Assembly: GCA_014762505.1 (NCBI GenBank)
Contig: JABURS010000042.1
Span: 144,877 to 208,876, forward strand
Direction of reading: 5' to 3'
Source: Chromatiales bacterium
GTDB lineage: Bacteria; Pseudomonadota; Gammaproteobacteria; SpSt-1174
Length of the DNA: 64,000 nucleotides
Made by a program: the position numbers and the translations under genes. This document shows positions 25,844 through 34,282 of the stretch, piece by piece (position 1 is the stretch's first letter; each line of letters begins with the position of its first letter). The notes below the pieces were generated by a model. That model was not told the origin of the DNA and did no database searches. It worked only from the letters and a program-made list of their open reading frames with translations.

Positions 25844-27666
25844 GGCGCCACCCCCTGCATCCGGGCCGGCTCGTCCAGCGGGCTCACGATCCCCTCTTCG
25901 AGCTCGAACAGGGTCTTCCACAACAGCGCCTGGTCGTCGGCCAGTCCCTCCATGCGCAGGCGGGCGATGCCCAGTGCCTGCTCGCGGATGCGCTGGCTGC
26001 GGGCCGCCCCGCCCGTTTCCTCCTGCAGTCGCAACCGTTCCAGCCCGCGCAGGATCAGGGCCTCGGGCAGCGCATCAGGATCGACGGGGTCCGGCACGAA
26101 GTCCGCGTTCTCGTCATCGGCCAGCGAGACGGTCGCATTCTCGCCGACGTCCAGGCCGTCGGCAGCCCGCCGACTGGCGGGGCCGGTGCCGGCGCGCTCG
26201 GCCAGGCGCTCGCCCAGCCGTTCCTCCACGGCCTCCAGCAGCACCTCGCTCAGGGCCAGGTTGTGCCGGGTGGTCTCGCGCGCGGGCTGGTAGTTGAGCG
26301 CATCCTGGAAGCTGGTCAGCGCCGCGGCGTAGTCGCCCAGGCGGAACTGGCTGTTGCCGAGGTTGTGCAGGGCCAGGGCCCGCTCGGCATCGCTGCCGGC
26401 CACGAGCACCGCCTGGCCGAACCGCGCCGCGGCCGTCTCGTAGTCCTGCTGCCGGTAACGGCTCACTCCCTCGCCCAGCAGGCCGCGATACCCGCCCAGC
26501 CCGGCATACTGCTCGGCGGCGACCGCGTACTCGCCTGCGAGCAGGGCCGCATGGGCGCGGGCCTCGTCCGCCTGTACCGGCAGGGGCAGCGAGGGCAGCA
26601 ACGTCCCCAGCAGCAGCACGCCGGCCAGCGGGGTCGCCCGTGGCCCCCGCGCCCGCAGCAGCGGGGGAATCAGCAGCAGCACGAGCCCCGGCAACAAGGC
26701 CCAGCGATACAGCTCGCGCCAGAGGATGTCCGCTTCCGCCTCGGATGGTGCGGGCAGGTGCGTGGCGATGCCGGCGTCGTAGAGCCGGCGCCAGTCGCCG
26801 TCATCGGGACGCACCGGGCTGAAGGCCCCACCGCCCCGGCTGGCCAGGGCCTGCAGCCGGTCGGCATCCAGGCGCGAGATCACCGGGCGGCCATCCACGC
26901 TCAGCCAGCCGCCATCCGGCGTGGGCACGGCCGCGCCCTCTGCCGTGCCCACGCCGAGCAAGAAGAGCGGCACCCCGGCCTCGGCCAGGCCGGCCACCGC
27001 CGCTGCCAGGCGCGGGTCGCCATCCGCCGCCTCGTCCTCGCCGACGAGGTCGCCATCGGTGATCCACAGCAGGCTGGCCCGGTCCGTATCGGCCAGCAGC
27101 GCCGCGGCGGCCTCCAGCGCGACGGCATGGCGGCTGCCGGCGGTGGGCAGCACGAGCCCCTCGAGCTGGTCGAGATAGAAATCGAGCGCGTCGGCATCGG
27201 CGGTGGGCGGCGCCAGCAGGTGCGGCCGACCGGCATAGACCATGACCCCGATGCGCAGGCGCCCGGTGCGGGCGCGCAATTCCTCCAGTTCGATACGGAC
27301 ACGACGCAGCCGCTGGGGCCGGATGTCGGTTGCCTGCATCGAGGGCGAGACATCGACCAGCACCAGCAGGCTGCCCGGATCGGCCTGCCCCTCCCCCGCC
27401 ACGACCAGCGGCAGGCGCGGTCCGGCGGCGGCCACGGCCAGCAGGAGCCAGGCCAGCCACTGCAGGCCGACCGCCGTCAGCCGCCAGGGCGTATCCGTCG
27501 CCGCCCCGGGATCGACCACCCAGGGGCGCAGGGCCGGCTCGGCGTAGCGGGCCTGGCGCTGTCGCCACAGGGCCTGCAGCAGCCCGAGCAGCAGCGGCTG
27601 GGCCGCGAGCAGCAGCCACAGCGGCTCCCGCCAGTGCAGCTGGCTGAGCTCGGTCCAGCCGATCAT
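25837..27666 (-). CDS. VWA-TPR fusion protein (BatB-BatC)
   Basis: 609 residues. Two N-terminal TM helices (about 18-35 and 66-85) precede a von Willebrand A domain with MIDAS motif DVSPSM. A third TM pair (about 325-375) is followed by TPR repeats (LHNLGNSQFRLGDYAAALTSFQDAL) and an acidic tail (VSLADDENADFVPDPVDPD). In many bacteria BatB and BatC are separate genes; here one frame covers both. ATGA overlap with batA upstream. The open frame continues far upstream, but the start at the ATG of the TM segment agrees with the BatB N-terminus. Confidence 0.82.
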   Translation of the reverse strand: MIGWTELSQLHWREPLWLLLAAQPLLLGLLQALWRQRQARYAEPALRPWVVDPGAATDTPWRLTAVGLQWLAWLLLAVAAAGPRLPLVVAGEGQADPGSLLVLVDVSPSMQATDIRPQRLRRVRIELEELRARTGRLRIGVMVYAGRPHLLAPPTADADALDFYLDQLEGLVLPTAGSRHAVALEAAAALLADTDRASLLWITDGDLVGEDEAADGDPRLAAAVAGLAEAGVPLFLLGVGTAEGAAVPTPDGGWLSVDGRPVISRLDADRLQALASRGGGAFSPVRPDDGDWRRLYDAGIATHLPAPSEAEADILWRELYRWALLPGLVLLLIPPLLRARGPRATPLAGVLLLGTLLPSLPLPVQADEARAHAALLAGEYAVAAEQYAGLGGYRGLLGEGVSRYRQQDYETAAARFGQAVLVAGSDAERALALHNLGNSQFRLGDYAAALTSFQDALNYQPARETTRHNLALSEVLLEAVEERLGERLAERAGTGPASRRAADGLDVGENATVSLADDENADFVPDPVDPDALPEALILRGLERLRLQEETGGAARSQRIREQALGIARLRMEGLADDQALLWKTLFELEEGIVSPLDEPARMQGVAPW

Positions 27667-28712
27667 GCCCCCCTCCCCGTGAGTACCTGGCCGAGCCGCG
27701 CCAGGCTCAGCAGCAGCAGCCCGGCCAGCAGCGGCCAGTGATACAGCGGCCAGGTCCAGCGCTGGGGCTCGACCTCGAGGACATGGGCCTCCTGCCGGTT
27801 GATGGCCTCGATGGCCTCGCGCAGGCTGGCGGTATCCCGGGCGAGAAAGCGCTGCCCGTTTGCGGTCTCGGCGAGCCGGGCGAGCAGCTCCCTGTCCACC
27901 GGCGCATAGAGCAGCCCGCCCAGGGTCTCCTCGGCCGCCGCGGTGTCGGTGGCGCCGATGCCCACCGTATAGAGCCGCATGCCGGCCTCGGCCGCCAGCG
28001 CCGCGGCGGCCTCGGGCGCGATCCCGCCGGTGGCCTGGTCCGCGTCCGTGAACAGCACGATGAAGCGACGGCGCTCGGGGGCATCGGTGCCATCGGGGGC
28101 CGCGACCGAGGCCTGGTCCAGCTCGCGCACGCCCAGCGCAATGGCCTCGCCCAGGGCATTGAAGCGTCCGGCCATGCCGGTACGCAGGCGCCGCACCTGC
28201 CAGCGGGCAAGCGCCGTGTCGGTGGTCAGGGGCACCAGGGTATGCGAGCGCTCGGCGAAGACGATGACCGAGACCCGGGCCTGCGCAAGCCCGGCGATGA
28301 AGGGATCGAGCAGGCCCTTGAGCACGTCCATGCGCGAGACACGCTCCCCGTCCAGCACGTAATCGCGCAGCACCATGCTCACCGAGGTATCCACCACCAG
28401 CACGATGTCGCGCACAGCCGGCGGCTCGGGCAGGCGCTCGCCCACCCGCACGGGTTCGCTCAGGGCCACGACCAGGCAGGCCACGCCGAGCAGGCCCGAC
28501 AGGCGCCACAGCCATCGCCAATGGGCCCGTGGCGGGGGCCGGGGCGGCAACAGGGCGATCAGGGGATGCAGGTAGCGGGTGATGCGCCCGGTTGCCGCCT
28601 CACTGCCGGAGCGGCGGCGCCACCACCAGGCGAGGACCGCCAGAACCGGCAGCAGCAGCAACCACCAGGGTGCCAGCAGGGTGATGTCGCCGAGTGGCAG
28701 CCCACTGGTCAT
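27663..28712 (-). CDS. BatA-like VWA-domain membrane protein
   Basis: 349 residues from the ATG used. TM helices at about 13-30 and 70-85, then a VWA domain with MIDAS DTSVSM and later TDADQATGG, and a C-terminal TM (WPLLAGLLLLSLARL). It is likely to assemble with the next VWA-TPR protein and the MoxR ATPase. An alternative GTG start at 28730 overlaps the previous stop (GTGA) and adds six residues; neither start has a clear Shine-Dalgarno. Confidence 0.82.
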   Translation of the reverse strand: MTSGLPLGDITLLAPWWLLLLPVLAVLAWWWRRRSGSEAATGRITRYLHPLIALLPPRPPPRAHWRWLWRLSGLLGVACLVVALSEPVRVGERLPEPPAVRDIVLVVDTSVSMVLRDYVLDGERVSRMDVLKGLLDPFIAGLAQARVSVIVFAERSHTLVPLTTDTALARWQVRRLRTGMAGRFNALGEAIALGVRELDQASVAAPDGTDAPERRRFIVLFTDADQATGGIAPEAAAALAAEAGMRLYTVGIGATDTAAAEETLGGLLYAPVDRELLARLAETANGQRFLARDTASLREAIEAINRQEAHVLEVEPQRWTWPLYHWPLLAGLLLLSLARLGQVLTGRGA

Positions 28713-28726
28713 GACATCGGCCGGGG

Positions 28727-29194
28727 TCACGCGGGTCTCCGCGGCCAGCGCCGCAGCCAGTAACGGGCCTCGAGGATCAGGGCCCGGGCGGCATCGGCAC
28801 TGCAGCCGTCCGGGGCGAAACGGGCGGTCTCCAGCGCGACGAGGAAGTCGCGCCAGCGGGTGACCTGCCCGGCGGGCAGTGCCGACGGGGCGCACTGCAG
28901 GGACAGGCGGGGCAGCCCCAGTCCGAGGCGCAGGGCCTGGGCCAGGTGCAGCGCGACGCCGCGGGGCGGCAGGCGTCCGGCCCGGGCCGCACGCTCGAGG
29001 CGTTGCAGCCGGTGGCGCGCCAGTCCGCGCGGCGAAAACCGCCACCACCAGAGCAGCCAGGCGGTCAGCAGCAGCAGGGCGACCAGCCCCAGCCAGGGCA
29101 GCAGTGACGTAACCGCCAGTGCCTCCGGTGCCGGCAGTTCCACGTCGAGCAGGCCGGCATCCAGCGCCCCGGTCATCCCGCCCGCCGCGCTCAT
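28727..29194 (-). CDS. DUF4381 membrane protein of the moxR operon
   Basis: 155 residues with one TM helix (LLPWLGLVALLLLTAWLLWWWRF, about 31-53) after a short periplasmic N-terminus, and a basic cytosolic helical domain. Length and position match DUF4381 proteins, which occur between DUF58 and VWA genes. Overlaps the DUF58 gene by 4 bases (ATGA). Function unknown. Confidence 0.75.
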   Translation of the reverse strand: MSAAGGMTGALDAGLLDVELPAPEALAVTSLLPWLGLVALLLLTAWLLWWWRFSPRGLARHRLQRLERAARAGRLPPRGVALHLAQALRLGLGLPRLSLQCAPSALPAGQVTRWRDFLVALETARFAPDGCSADAARALILEARYWLRRWPRRPA

Positions 29195-30186
29195 GGCAGG
29201 ACCAGCTCCCGCTCGACGGCCTCGCAATCCGCCATCAGGCGCCGGCAGGGGATGCCGGCCGCGCGCAGTACGGCCTCGCGATCGGCCAGGCAGGCCTCGG
29301 CGGCCCGGGCATAGTCGGCGGTCACGGCCGTATCGTCGGTGTTCACGTAACGGGCCGCCTGGCCGGCCGCGGGCGCGAGCCACAGCGGCCCCACGGCAGG
29401 CAGGCCCTGCTCCGCCGCATCGACGATATGCACGGCCTGCACGGCATGGGCCCGGGCCAGGGCCAGCAGCGTCGGCGTGAGCGTGGTGTCCAGGTCGGCA
29501 AAGTCGCTGATGAGATAGATCCGCGTACCGCGGGGCAGGCTCGCACGCAGCAGGTCCAGCGGCCCGGCCAGGCCCGGCTCGGTCCCCTGCGCGGACGCAG
29601 GAGACGGCGGCGGACATGGCGCGGCGGCGGCCTGCGCCAGGCCGTGGGCGCCCGCCTCGCCCCGGAGGTCGCGCAGCCAGCGCGGCCGGGTCTCCAGCAT
29701 CACGCCACCGATGGCCATCTGCGCCTGCGCCGCGGCAAAGGCGATCAGCGTCGCGGCGCGCGCGGCCTGGGCGGCCTTGAGACGCCGGCGCGTGCCAAAA
29801 CGCATACCCGCGCGCCGGTCCACCAGCAGGAACACGCCGGGGCGACGTTCCTCGCGAAAGACCTTCACGAAATGCTCGCCGGTGCGCGCCAGCAGGCGCC
29901 AGTTCATGAAACGGGGTTCGTCACCGTGCTGGAAGGGCCGGCTCTCCTCGTAGTCGAGGCCGGCACCGAGGTGGCGGGCCGGGCTGTCGCCGTGCAGCGG
30001 GTAGTCCACCTCGCGCGGGCCCGCGATGCCCTTCCCCGTGGCCGCCCGGCGGGCCAGCGCCTGAAGGGCGGCCTCGTCCAGCAGCGGCGCGAGTGTCGCC
30101 GCGGCCGGGCGAGCCCGTCCGTGACGCCAGGCCGTGACGGCCTGCCGCCAGCCCCTCATGCCCTGTATGCCCCTGGTCAGGACCAT
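29191..30186 (-). CDS. DUF58 protein of the moxR operon
   Basis: 331 residues. The signature GPREVDYPLHGDSPARHLGAGLDYEESRPFQHGDEPRFMNWRLLARTG (in pieces, about 54-105) is the DUF58 core, and a degenerate VWA fold follows. There is no TM segment, so it is cytosolic. It starts 3 bases after the moxR stop. Partner of MoxR ATPases in several bacteria; the exact role is not known. Confidence 0.88.
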   Translation of the reverse strand: MVLTRGIQGMRGWRQAVTAWRHGRARPAAATLAPLLDEAALQALARRAATGKGIAGPREVDYPLHGDSPARHLGAGLDYEESRPFQHGDEPRFMNWRLLARTGEHFVKVFREERRPGVFLLVDRRAGMRFGTRRRLKAAQAARAATLIAFAAAQAQMAIGGVMLETRPRWLRDLRGEAGAHGLAQAAAAPCPPPSPASAQGTEPGLAGPLDLLRASLPRGTRIYLISDFADLDTTLTPTLLALARAHAVQAVHIVDAAEQGLPAVGPLWLAPAAGQAARYVNTDDTAVTADYARAAEACLADREAVLRAAGIPCRRLMADCEAVERELVLP

Positions 30187-30188
30187 CG

Positions 30189-31151
30189 TCAGGGGGCCGG
30201 CACGCTGTCCAGGATGCGCCGTACCATGGCATCGACGCTCACCTGGGCGGCGGCCGCCGCGTAGCCCGGCACCAGGCGATGGCGCAACACGTCCGGGGCC
30301 ACCTCGAGCACGTCGTCGGGGGTGACGTAATCGCGCTCGCGCAGATAGGCCAGGGCACTGGCGGCGCGCAGCAGGGCGATGGAGGCGCGCGGCGAGGCGC
30401 CGGCCACCAGGAACCCGGACCAGTCGGGGTCGATCTCGCCCAGGCGCCGGGTCGCCCCCACCAGTGCCACCACATAGCGCTCGATCACGTCCTCGACATG
30501 CACCTCGGCCACCTCGCGGCGCGCGGCCAGCACGGTACCGGGCTTGAGCGTCGACTCGAAGTCATCGGGATCGCTGCCGTAGTGGCGCCCGCGATCGCGA
30601 CGCAGGATCTCCAGCTCCTCCTCGGCCGTCGGGTAGTCCAGCACCGTATGCAGCAGGAAGCGGTCGAGCTGCGCCTCGGGCAGCGGATAGGTACCGCTCT
30701 GCTCCAGCGGATTCTGTGTGGCCATGACCACGAACAGATCGGGCAGCCGGCGCGTGGTGCCACCCACCGTCACCTGGTGTTCGGCCATGGCCTCGAGCAG
30801 TGCCGACTGCACCTTCGGCGGGGCGCGGTTGATCTCGTCGGCGAGCACGATCTCGTGGAACAACGGCCCCGGCACGAAGCGGAACGCGCCCTCGCGCGGG
30901 TCGAAGACGTCGCTGCCCGTGAGGTCGCCCGGCATCAGGTCGGGGGTGAACTGGATGCGCTGGAAGCTGGCATGCACGCCGCTGGCCAGCGTGTTCACCG
31001 CCGTGGTCTTGGCCAGCCCGGGCGGCCCTTCCAGCAGCAGGTGCCCGCCCGTGAGCAGGCAGATCATCAGCCGGTCGAGCAGCCGGGGCTGGCCGACGAT
31101 GACCTGTTCGAGATGACGGCGCAGGGCGCGAAAGGCCTCCTGGTTATGCAT
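30189..31151 (-). CDS. MoxR-family AAA+ ATPase
   Basis: 320 residues. Walker A LLLEGPPGLAKTT, Walker B VLADEINRAPPK, sensor 1 VMATQNPLEQSGTYPLPEAQLDRF and an arginine-rich lid (PRASIALLRAASALA). MoxR proteins act as chaperone-like ATPases on VWA-domain partners, which are encoded here in the same operon. Start at the ATG with GGAG in front; an upstream extension of the frame has no homology. Confidence 0.92.
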   Translation of the reverse strand: MHNQEAFRALRRHLEQVIVGQPRLLDRLMICLLTGGHLLLEGPPGLAKTTAVNTLASGVHASFQRIQFTPDLMPGDLTGSDVFDPREGAFRFVPGPLFHEIVLADEINRAPPKVQSALLEAMAEHQVTVGGTTRRLPDLFVVMATQNPLEQSGTYPLPEAQLDRFLLHTVLDYPTAEEELEILRRDRGRHYGSDPDDFESTLKPGTVLAARREVAEVHVEDVIERYVVALVGATRRLGEIDPDWSGFLVAGASPRASIALLRAASALAYLRERDYVTPDDVLEVAPDVLRHRLVPGYAAAAAQVSVDAMVRRILDSVPAP

Positions 31152-31227
31152 GCTCACTCCGAGAGTCGGTTGGACGTTGGTCGTAGGGATGCCGGCCCTT
31201 ACCGGAACATTCCCCGTGGGGGTGCCA

Positions 31228-31887
31228 TCACTCAGCCTCCACCGGCATACCGGCGGCCTTCCACTCGGGGAAGCCATCCTGCAGCCGGCGGGCCTTGAGC
31301 CCCTTGCCGCGCAGGCGTTCCACCGCCTCGAAGGCCAGCACGCAGTGCGGCCCCCGGCAGTAGGCCACCACCTCGCCGCTGTCGCGCAGCTCGTCGAGAT
31401 GCTGTTCCAGTTCCGCCAGCGGGATGTTCACGGCCCCGGGCAGATGCCCGGCGGCGTATTCCTCCGAGGGGCGCACGTCGAGCACGGTGACCTCGCCCTG
31501 GCGCACGCGCTCCAGCAGCTCGGCCACCGGCATGGGTTCCAGCGCGTCCTTCACCGTGAGGTAGGTGTCCACCAGCACCTTCACGTCGGCCAGATGACGC
31601 TCGGCGACGCCGCGCACGCACTGCAGCAACTGCACCACGTCATCGCTGGTGAGCCGGTAATACACGTGCAGCCCCTGCTTGCGCGAGGTCACCAGCCCCA
31701 CCTGGCGCAGCTGCTGCAGGTGCTGGGAGGTGTTGCGGACGGACAGCCCGGAGACCCGCGCGAGATCCTCCACGTTGCGCTCGCCCTGGGCGAGGAACTC
31801 CAGCAGCTCCAGCCGGTGGCCGTTGCCCAGGGCCTTGGCCACGCGGGCGAACTGGGCGAAGAGGTCTTTCTTGAAATTGCCTGCCAT
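31228..31887 (-). CDS. ArsR-type regulator fused to a rhodanese domain
   Basis: 219 residues. Residues 10-95 form a winged HTH (ARVSGLSVRNTSQHLQQLRQVGLVTSRKQGLHVYYRL). A helical linker leads to a rhodanese domain (130-215) with active-site Cys177 in CRGPHC, Cys182 following. The HTH half has a single cysteine (Cys90), so a classical metal site is unlikely. Rhodanese domains carry persulfides, so the protein probably senses sulfur or a thiophilic group. It is divergent from the sterol-desaturase/VTT-rhodanese/DsrE/arsenosugar genes, with a 9-bp inverted repeat in between. Confidence 0.85.
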   Translation of the reverse strand: MAGNFKKDLFAQFARVAKALGNGHRLELLEFLAQGERNVEDLARVSGLSVRNTSQHLQQLRQVGLVTSRKQGLHVYYRLTSDDVVQLLQCVRGVAERHLADVKVLVDTYLTVKDALEPMPVAELLERVRQGEVTVLDVRPSEEYAAGHLPGAVNIPLAELEQHLDELRDSGEVVAYCRGPHCVLAFEAVERLRGKGLKARRLQDGFPEWKAAGMPVEAE

Positions 31888-31902
31888 GTGTCATCTCCGA
31901 TG

Positions 31903-31928
31903 ACTATTCCACTAATCTATGGAATAGT
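31903..31928. promoter_or_regulatory. Probable operator of the ArsR-rhodanese regulator
   Basis: Perfect 9-bp inverted repeat ACTATTCCA-N8-TGGAATAGT in the divergent gap, 16 bases from the regulator's start codon. A plus-strand promoter TTCCAC-N17-TATCTT overlaps it. Binding would repress both directions. Confidence 0.6.
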
Positions 31929-32015
31929 GTATCTTCATTTTGCGTCTTGGCCAACATCGGCATGGATCAACATCCCCGTCACCGGGGCTCACGACGAATA
32001 GAGGGTACCCGAACC

Positions 32016-32876
32016 ATGAGCTTCGAGAGCTTCATCAGCCAGTATGAGCCGGTCATCCGCCTGTCGGCCTTCTTCGGCATCTTCGCCCTCATGGCCCTGT
32101 GGGAGGTCCTCGCCCCGCGCCGCCAGCTTACCACCGCCAAGTGGGTGCGCTGGGGCAGCAACATCGGCCTGGTGTTCCTGAACACCTTCCTGCTGCGCCT
32201 GGCCTTTCCCGCCGCGGCGGTGGGCGTGGCACTGCTGGCCCAGGAGCGGGGCTGGGGCCTGTTCAACGTGGTGGACGTGCCCTTCTGGTTCGCCATCCTC
32301 GCCTCCGTACTGATCATGGACTTCATCATCTGGCTGCAGCACGTGATGGTGCACGCGATCCCTGTACTGTGGCGCATCCACCGCATGCACCACGCGGATC
32401 TCGACTTCGACGTGACCACGGGCTCGCGCTTCCACCCCCTGGAGATCTTCCTCTCCATGGGCATCAAGTTCGCGACCATCGTCCTGCTGGGCCCGCCCGT
32501 GGTGGCGGTGGTGATCTTCGAGGTGATTCTCAACGCCACCTCCATGTTCAACCACGGCAACGTGCGCCTGCCACTGGGGCTGGACCGCGTGCTGCGCCTG
32601 TTCATCGTCACCCCGGACATGCACCGCGTGCACCATTCCATCGAGGACGACGAGACCAACAGCAACTTCGGTTTTGCCCTCTCGCTCTGGGACCGGCTCT
32701 TCGGCACCTACCGCGCCCAGCCGCGCGCCGGACACCAGGGCATGGCCATCGGCATCCGCGACATGCGCGATGCCAGGCGCTGCGCCTGGCTGCCCGGGAT
32801 GCTGGCCATCCCCTTTGTCGGCAAGGTGACGGGCTACGCCATCAACCGCCGCCAGTGGGAGGACGCCAGTGAGTAA
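32016..32876 (+). CDS. Sterol-desaturase/fatty-acid-hydroxylase-superfamily membrane protein
   Basis: 286 residues. Four to five TM helices carry the histidine clusters of the superfamily: HVMVH, HRMHH (IHRMHHADLDFD) and, near the end, HRVHH (DMHRVHHSIEDDETNSNFGF). These bind a di-iron centre that hydroxylates or desaturates lipids. The substrate is unknown; sterol or hopanoid-related lipids are possible. GAGGG precedes the ATG by about ten bases. First gene divergent from the ArsR-rhodanese regulator; it overlaps the next gene by 8 bases. Confidence 0.85.
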   Translation: MSFESFISQYEPVIRLSAFFGIFALMALWEVLAPRRQLTTAKWVRWGSNIGLVFLNTFLLRLAFPAAAVGVALLAQERGWGLFNVVDVPFWFAILASVLIMDFIIWLQHVMVHAIPVLWRIHRMHHADLDFDVTTGSRFHPLEIFLSMGIKFATIVLLGPPVVAVVIFEVILNATSMFNHGNVRLPLGLDRVLRLFIVTPDMHRVHHSIEDDETNSNFGFALSLWDRLFGTYRAQPRAGHQGMAIGIRDMRDARRCAWLPGMLAIPFVGKVTGYAINRRQWEDASE

Positions 32877-33834
32877 GCAGCTGACACGCATCGCCCTGGT
32901 GCTGGTGCTGGTCGCCGGCATCACCCTGGCCATCGTCTACCGCGATGCCTTCGATGCGGCCGCGCTCGAGGCGTGGGTGGACAACGCCGGGGCCGCCGGC
33001 CCCGTTGCCTTCGTGCTGATCTATGCACTGGCCACCGTGCTGTTCCTGCCGGGCTCCGTGCTGACCCTGGCCGGCGGGGCCCTGTTCGGCCCCGTGCTCG
33101 GCACCGTGCTCAACCTCACCGGTGCCACGCTGGGCGCGGCCCTGGCCTTCCTGGTCTCGCGTCACCTCGCCTCGGACTGGGTGGCCCGCAGGACCGGCGG
33201 CCGGCTGAAGCAGCTCACCCAGGGCGTGGAGTCCGAGGGCTGGCGCTTCGTCGCATTCGTACGCCTGGTGCCGCTGTTTCCCTTCAACCTGCTGAACTAC
33301 GCCCTGGGGCTCACGCGCATCCCCTTCTGGCACTACGTGATCGCCTCTGCGGTCTGCATGCTGCCGGGCGCCATCGCCTATACCTATCTGGGCTACGCGG
33401 GCCGCGAGGCCATCGCCGGGGGCGAGTCGCTGATCCAGAAGATCCTGCTCGGCATCGCCCTGCTCGCCGCCGTCGCCTTCCTGCCCCGACTGGTCGCGCG
33501 CCTGCGTCGCGGCCCCATGCTCGACATCGCCGCACTCAGGGCACGGCTGGATGCCGGCGAGGACGTGCTGGTGCTGGATGTGCGCACGCCCGAGGAATTC
33601 ACCGGCGAGCTCGGCCACATCGCGGGTGCCCGCAACCTGCCGCTGGACGCCGTGGCTGGGCGCAGCGAGGAGCTGAGCGAATGGCAGGAGCGCCCCGTCC
33701 TGCTCGTCTGCCGCACCGACAGGCGCTCGGCCAGAGCCGCACAGATCCTCGCACGCAGGGGCTTTGCCGACCTGCACGTGGTGGCCGGCGGCATGGAGGC
33801 CTGGAATGCGGCGGGGCTGCCGGTCGAACGCTAG
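32869..33834 (+). CDS. VTT-domain (DedA/TVP38-like) membrane protein fused to rhodanese
   Basis: 321 residues, GTG start preceded by GGGAGG. Residues 1-205 hold about six TM helices of the VTT family, with the FLPGSVLTLAGGALFG and FVRLVPLFPFNLLNYALG re-entrant motifs. Residues 215-318 are a cytosolic rhodanese domain with active-site Cys in LVCRTDRRS. VTT proteins move lipids or small solutes; the fusion suggests transport or sensing tied to sulfane sulfur. Same operon as a DsrE-like protein and the arsenosugar genes. Confidence 0.85.
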   Translation: MSKQLTRIALVLVLVAGITLAIVYRDAFDAAALEAWVDNAGAAGPVAFVLIYALATVLFLPGSVLTLAGGALFGPVLGTVLNLTGATLGAALAFLVSRHLASDWVARRTGGRLKQLTQGVESEGWRFVAFVRLVPLFPFNLLNYALGLTRIPFWHYVIASAVCMLPGAIAYTYLGYAGREAIAGGESLIQKILLGIALLAAVAFLPRLVARLRRGPMLDIAALRARLDAGEDVLVLDVRTPEEFTGELGHIAGARNLPLDAVAGRSEELSEWQERPVLLVCRTDRRSARAAQILARRGFADLHVVAGGMEAWNAAGLPVER

Positions 33835-33855
33835 TCTTCACCGAGGAGGTATGAC

Positions 33856-34206
33856 ATGAAACGCGCACTCATCATCCTGAACGATCCGCCCTATGGCACC
33901 GAGCGCAGCTTCAACGGCCTGCGCATGGCCAAGGCCCTGCAAAAACAGGCCGAGGACGGCGTCGACGTCTTTCTCATGGCCGACTCGGTGGGCTGCGCGC
34001 GTGCCGGGCAGAAGATCCCGCAGGGCTATTACAACCTGGAGCTGATGCTCAGGGCCGTGCTGCGCAAGGGCCGTGTGCTGCTCTGCGGCACCTGCATGGA
34101 CGCGCGCGGTCTCAGGGACGAGGACCTGGTCGAGGGTGCCGAACGCTCCACCATGGACGAACTCGGGGAACTCACCGCCGCGGCCGACAAGGTCCTGATC
34201 TTCTGA
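33856..34206 (+). CDS. DsrE-like small sulfur-relay-type protein
   Basis: 116 residues, alpha/beta fold typical of DsrE/YchN proteins: RALIILNDPPYGTERSFNGLRMAKAL at the start, then DVFLMADSVGCARAGQK and RVLLCGTCMDARGL. Cysteines at GCARAG and CGTC are candidate persulfide carriers. GAGGAGGT lies seven bases before the ATG. Follows the VTT-rhodanese gene by 21 bases. Confidence 0.85.
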   Translation: MKRALIILNDPPYGTERSFNGLRMAKALQKQAEDGVDVFLMADSVGCARAGQKIPQGYYNLELMLRAVLRKGRVLLCGTCMDARGLRDEDLVEGAERSTMDELGELTAAADKVLIF

Positions 34207-34222
34207 TCACGGTAAGCTAGGA

Positions 34223-34256
34223 TGCCCCGGTCGGAGTGCAGGCTTCGACCGGGGCA
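34223..34256 (+). terminator. Hairpin between the DsrE-like gene and arsS
   Basis: An 11-bp stem TGCCCCGGTCG/CGACCGGGGCA with a 12-base loop, without a T run. It could attenuate, end by Rho, or protect the upstream mRNA. Confidence 0.45.
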
Positions 34257-34282
34257 CCACCCGCAGGACAGGACAACCGGAC

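Noticed and set aside
25837-28521. Reading the BatB-BatC frame as an 894-residue protein
   Set aside because: The first 285 codons overlap batA and are Arg/Gly/Ala-rich noise; homology starts at 27666.
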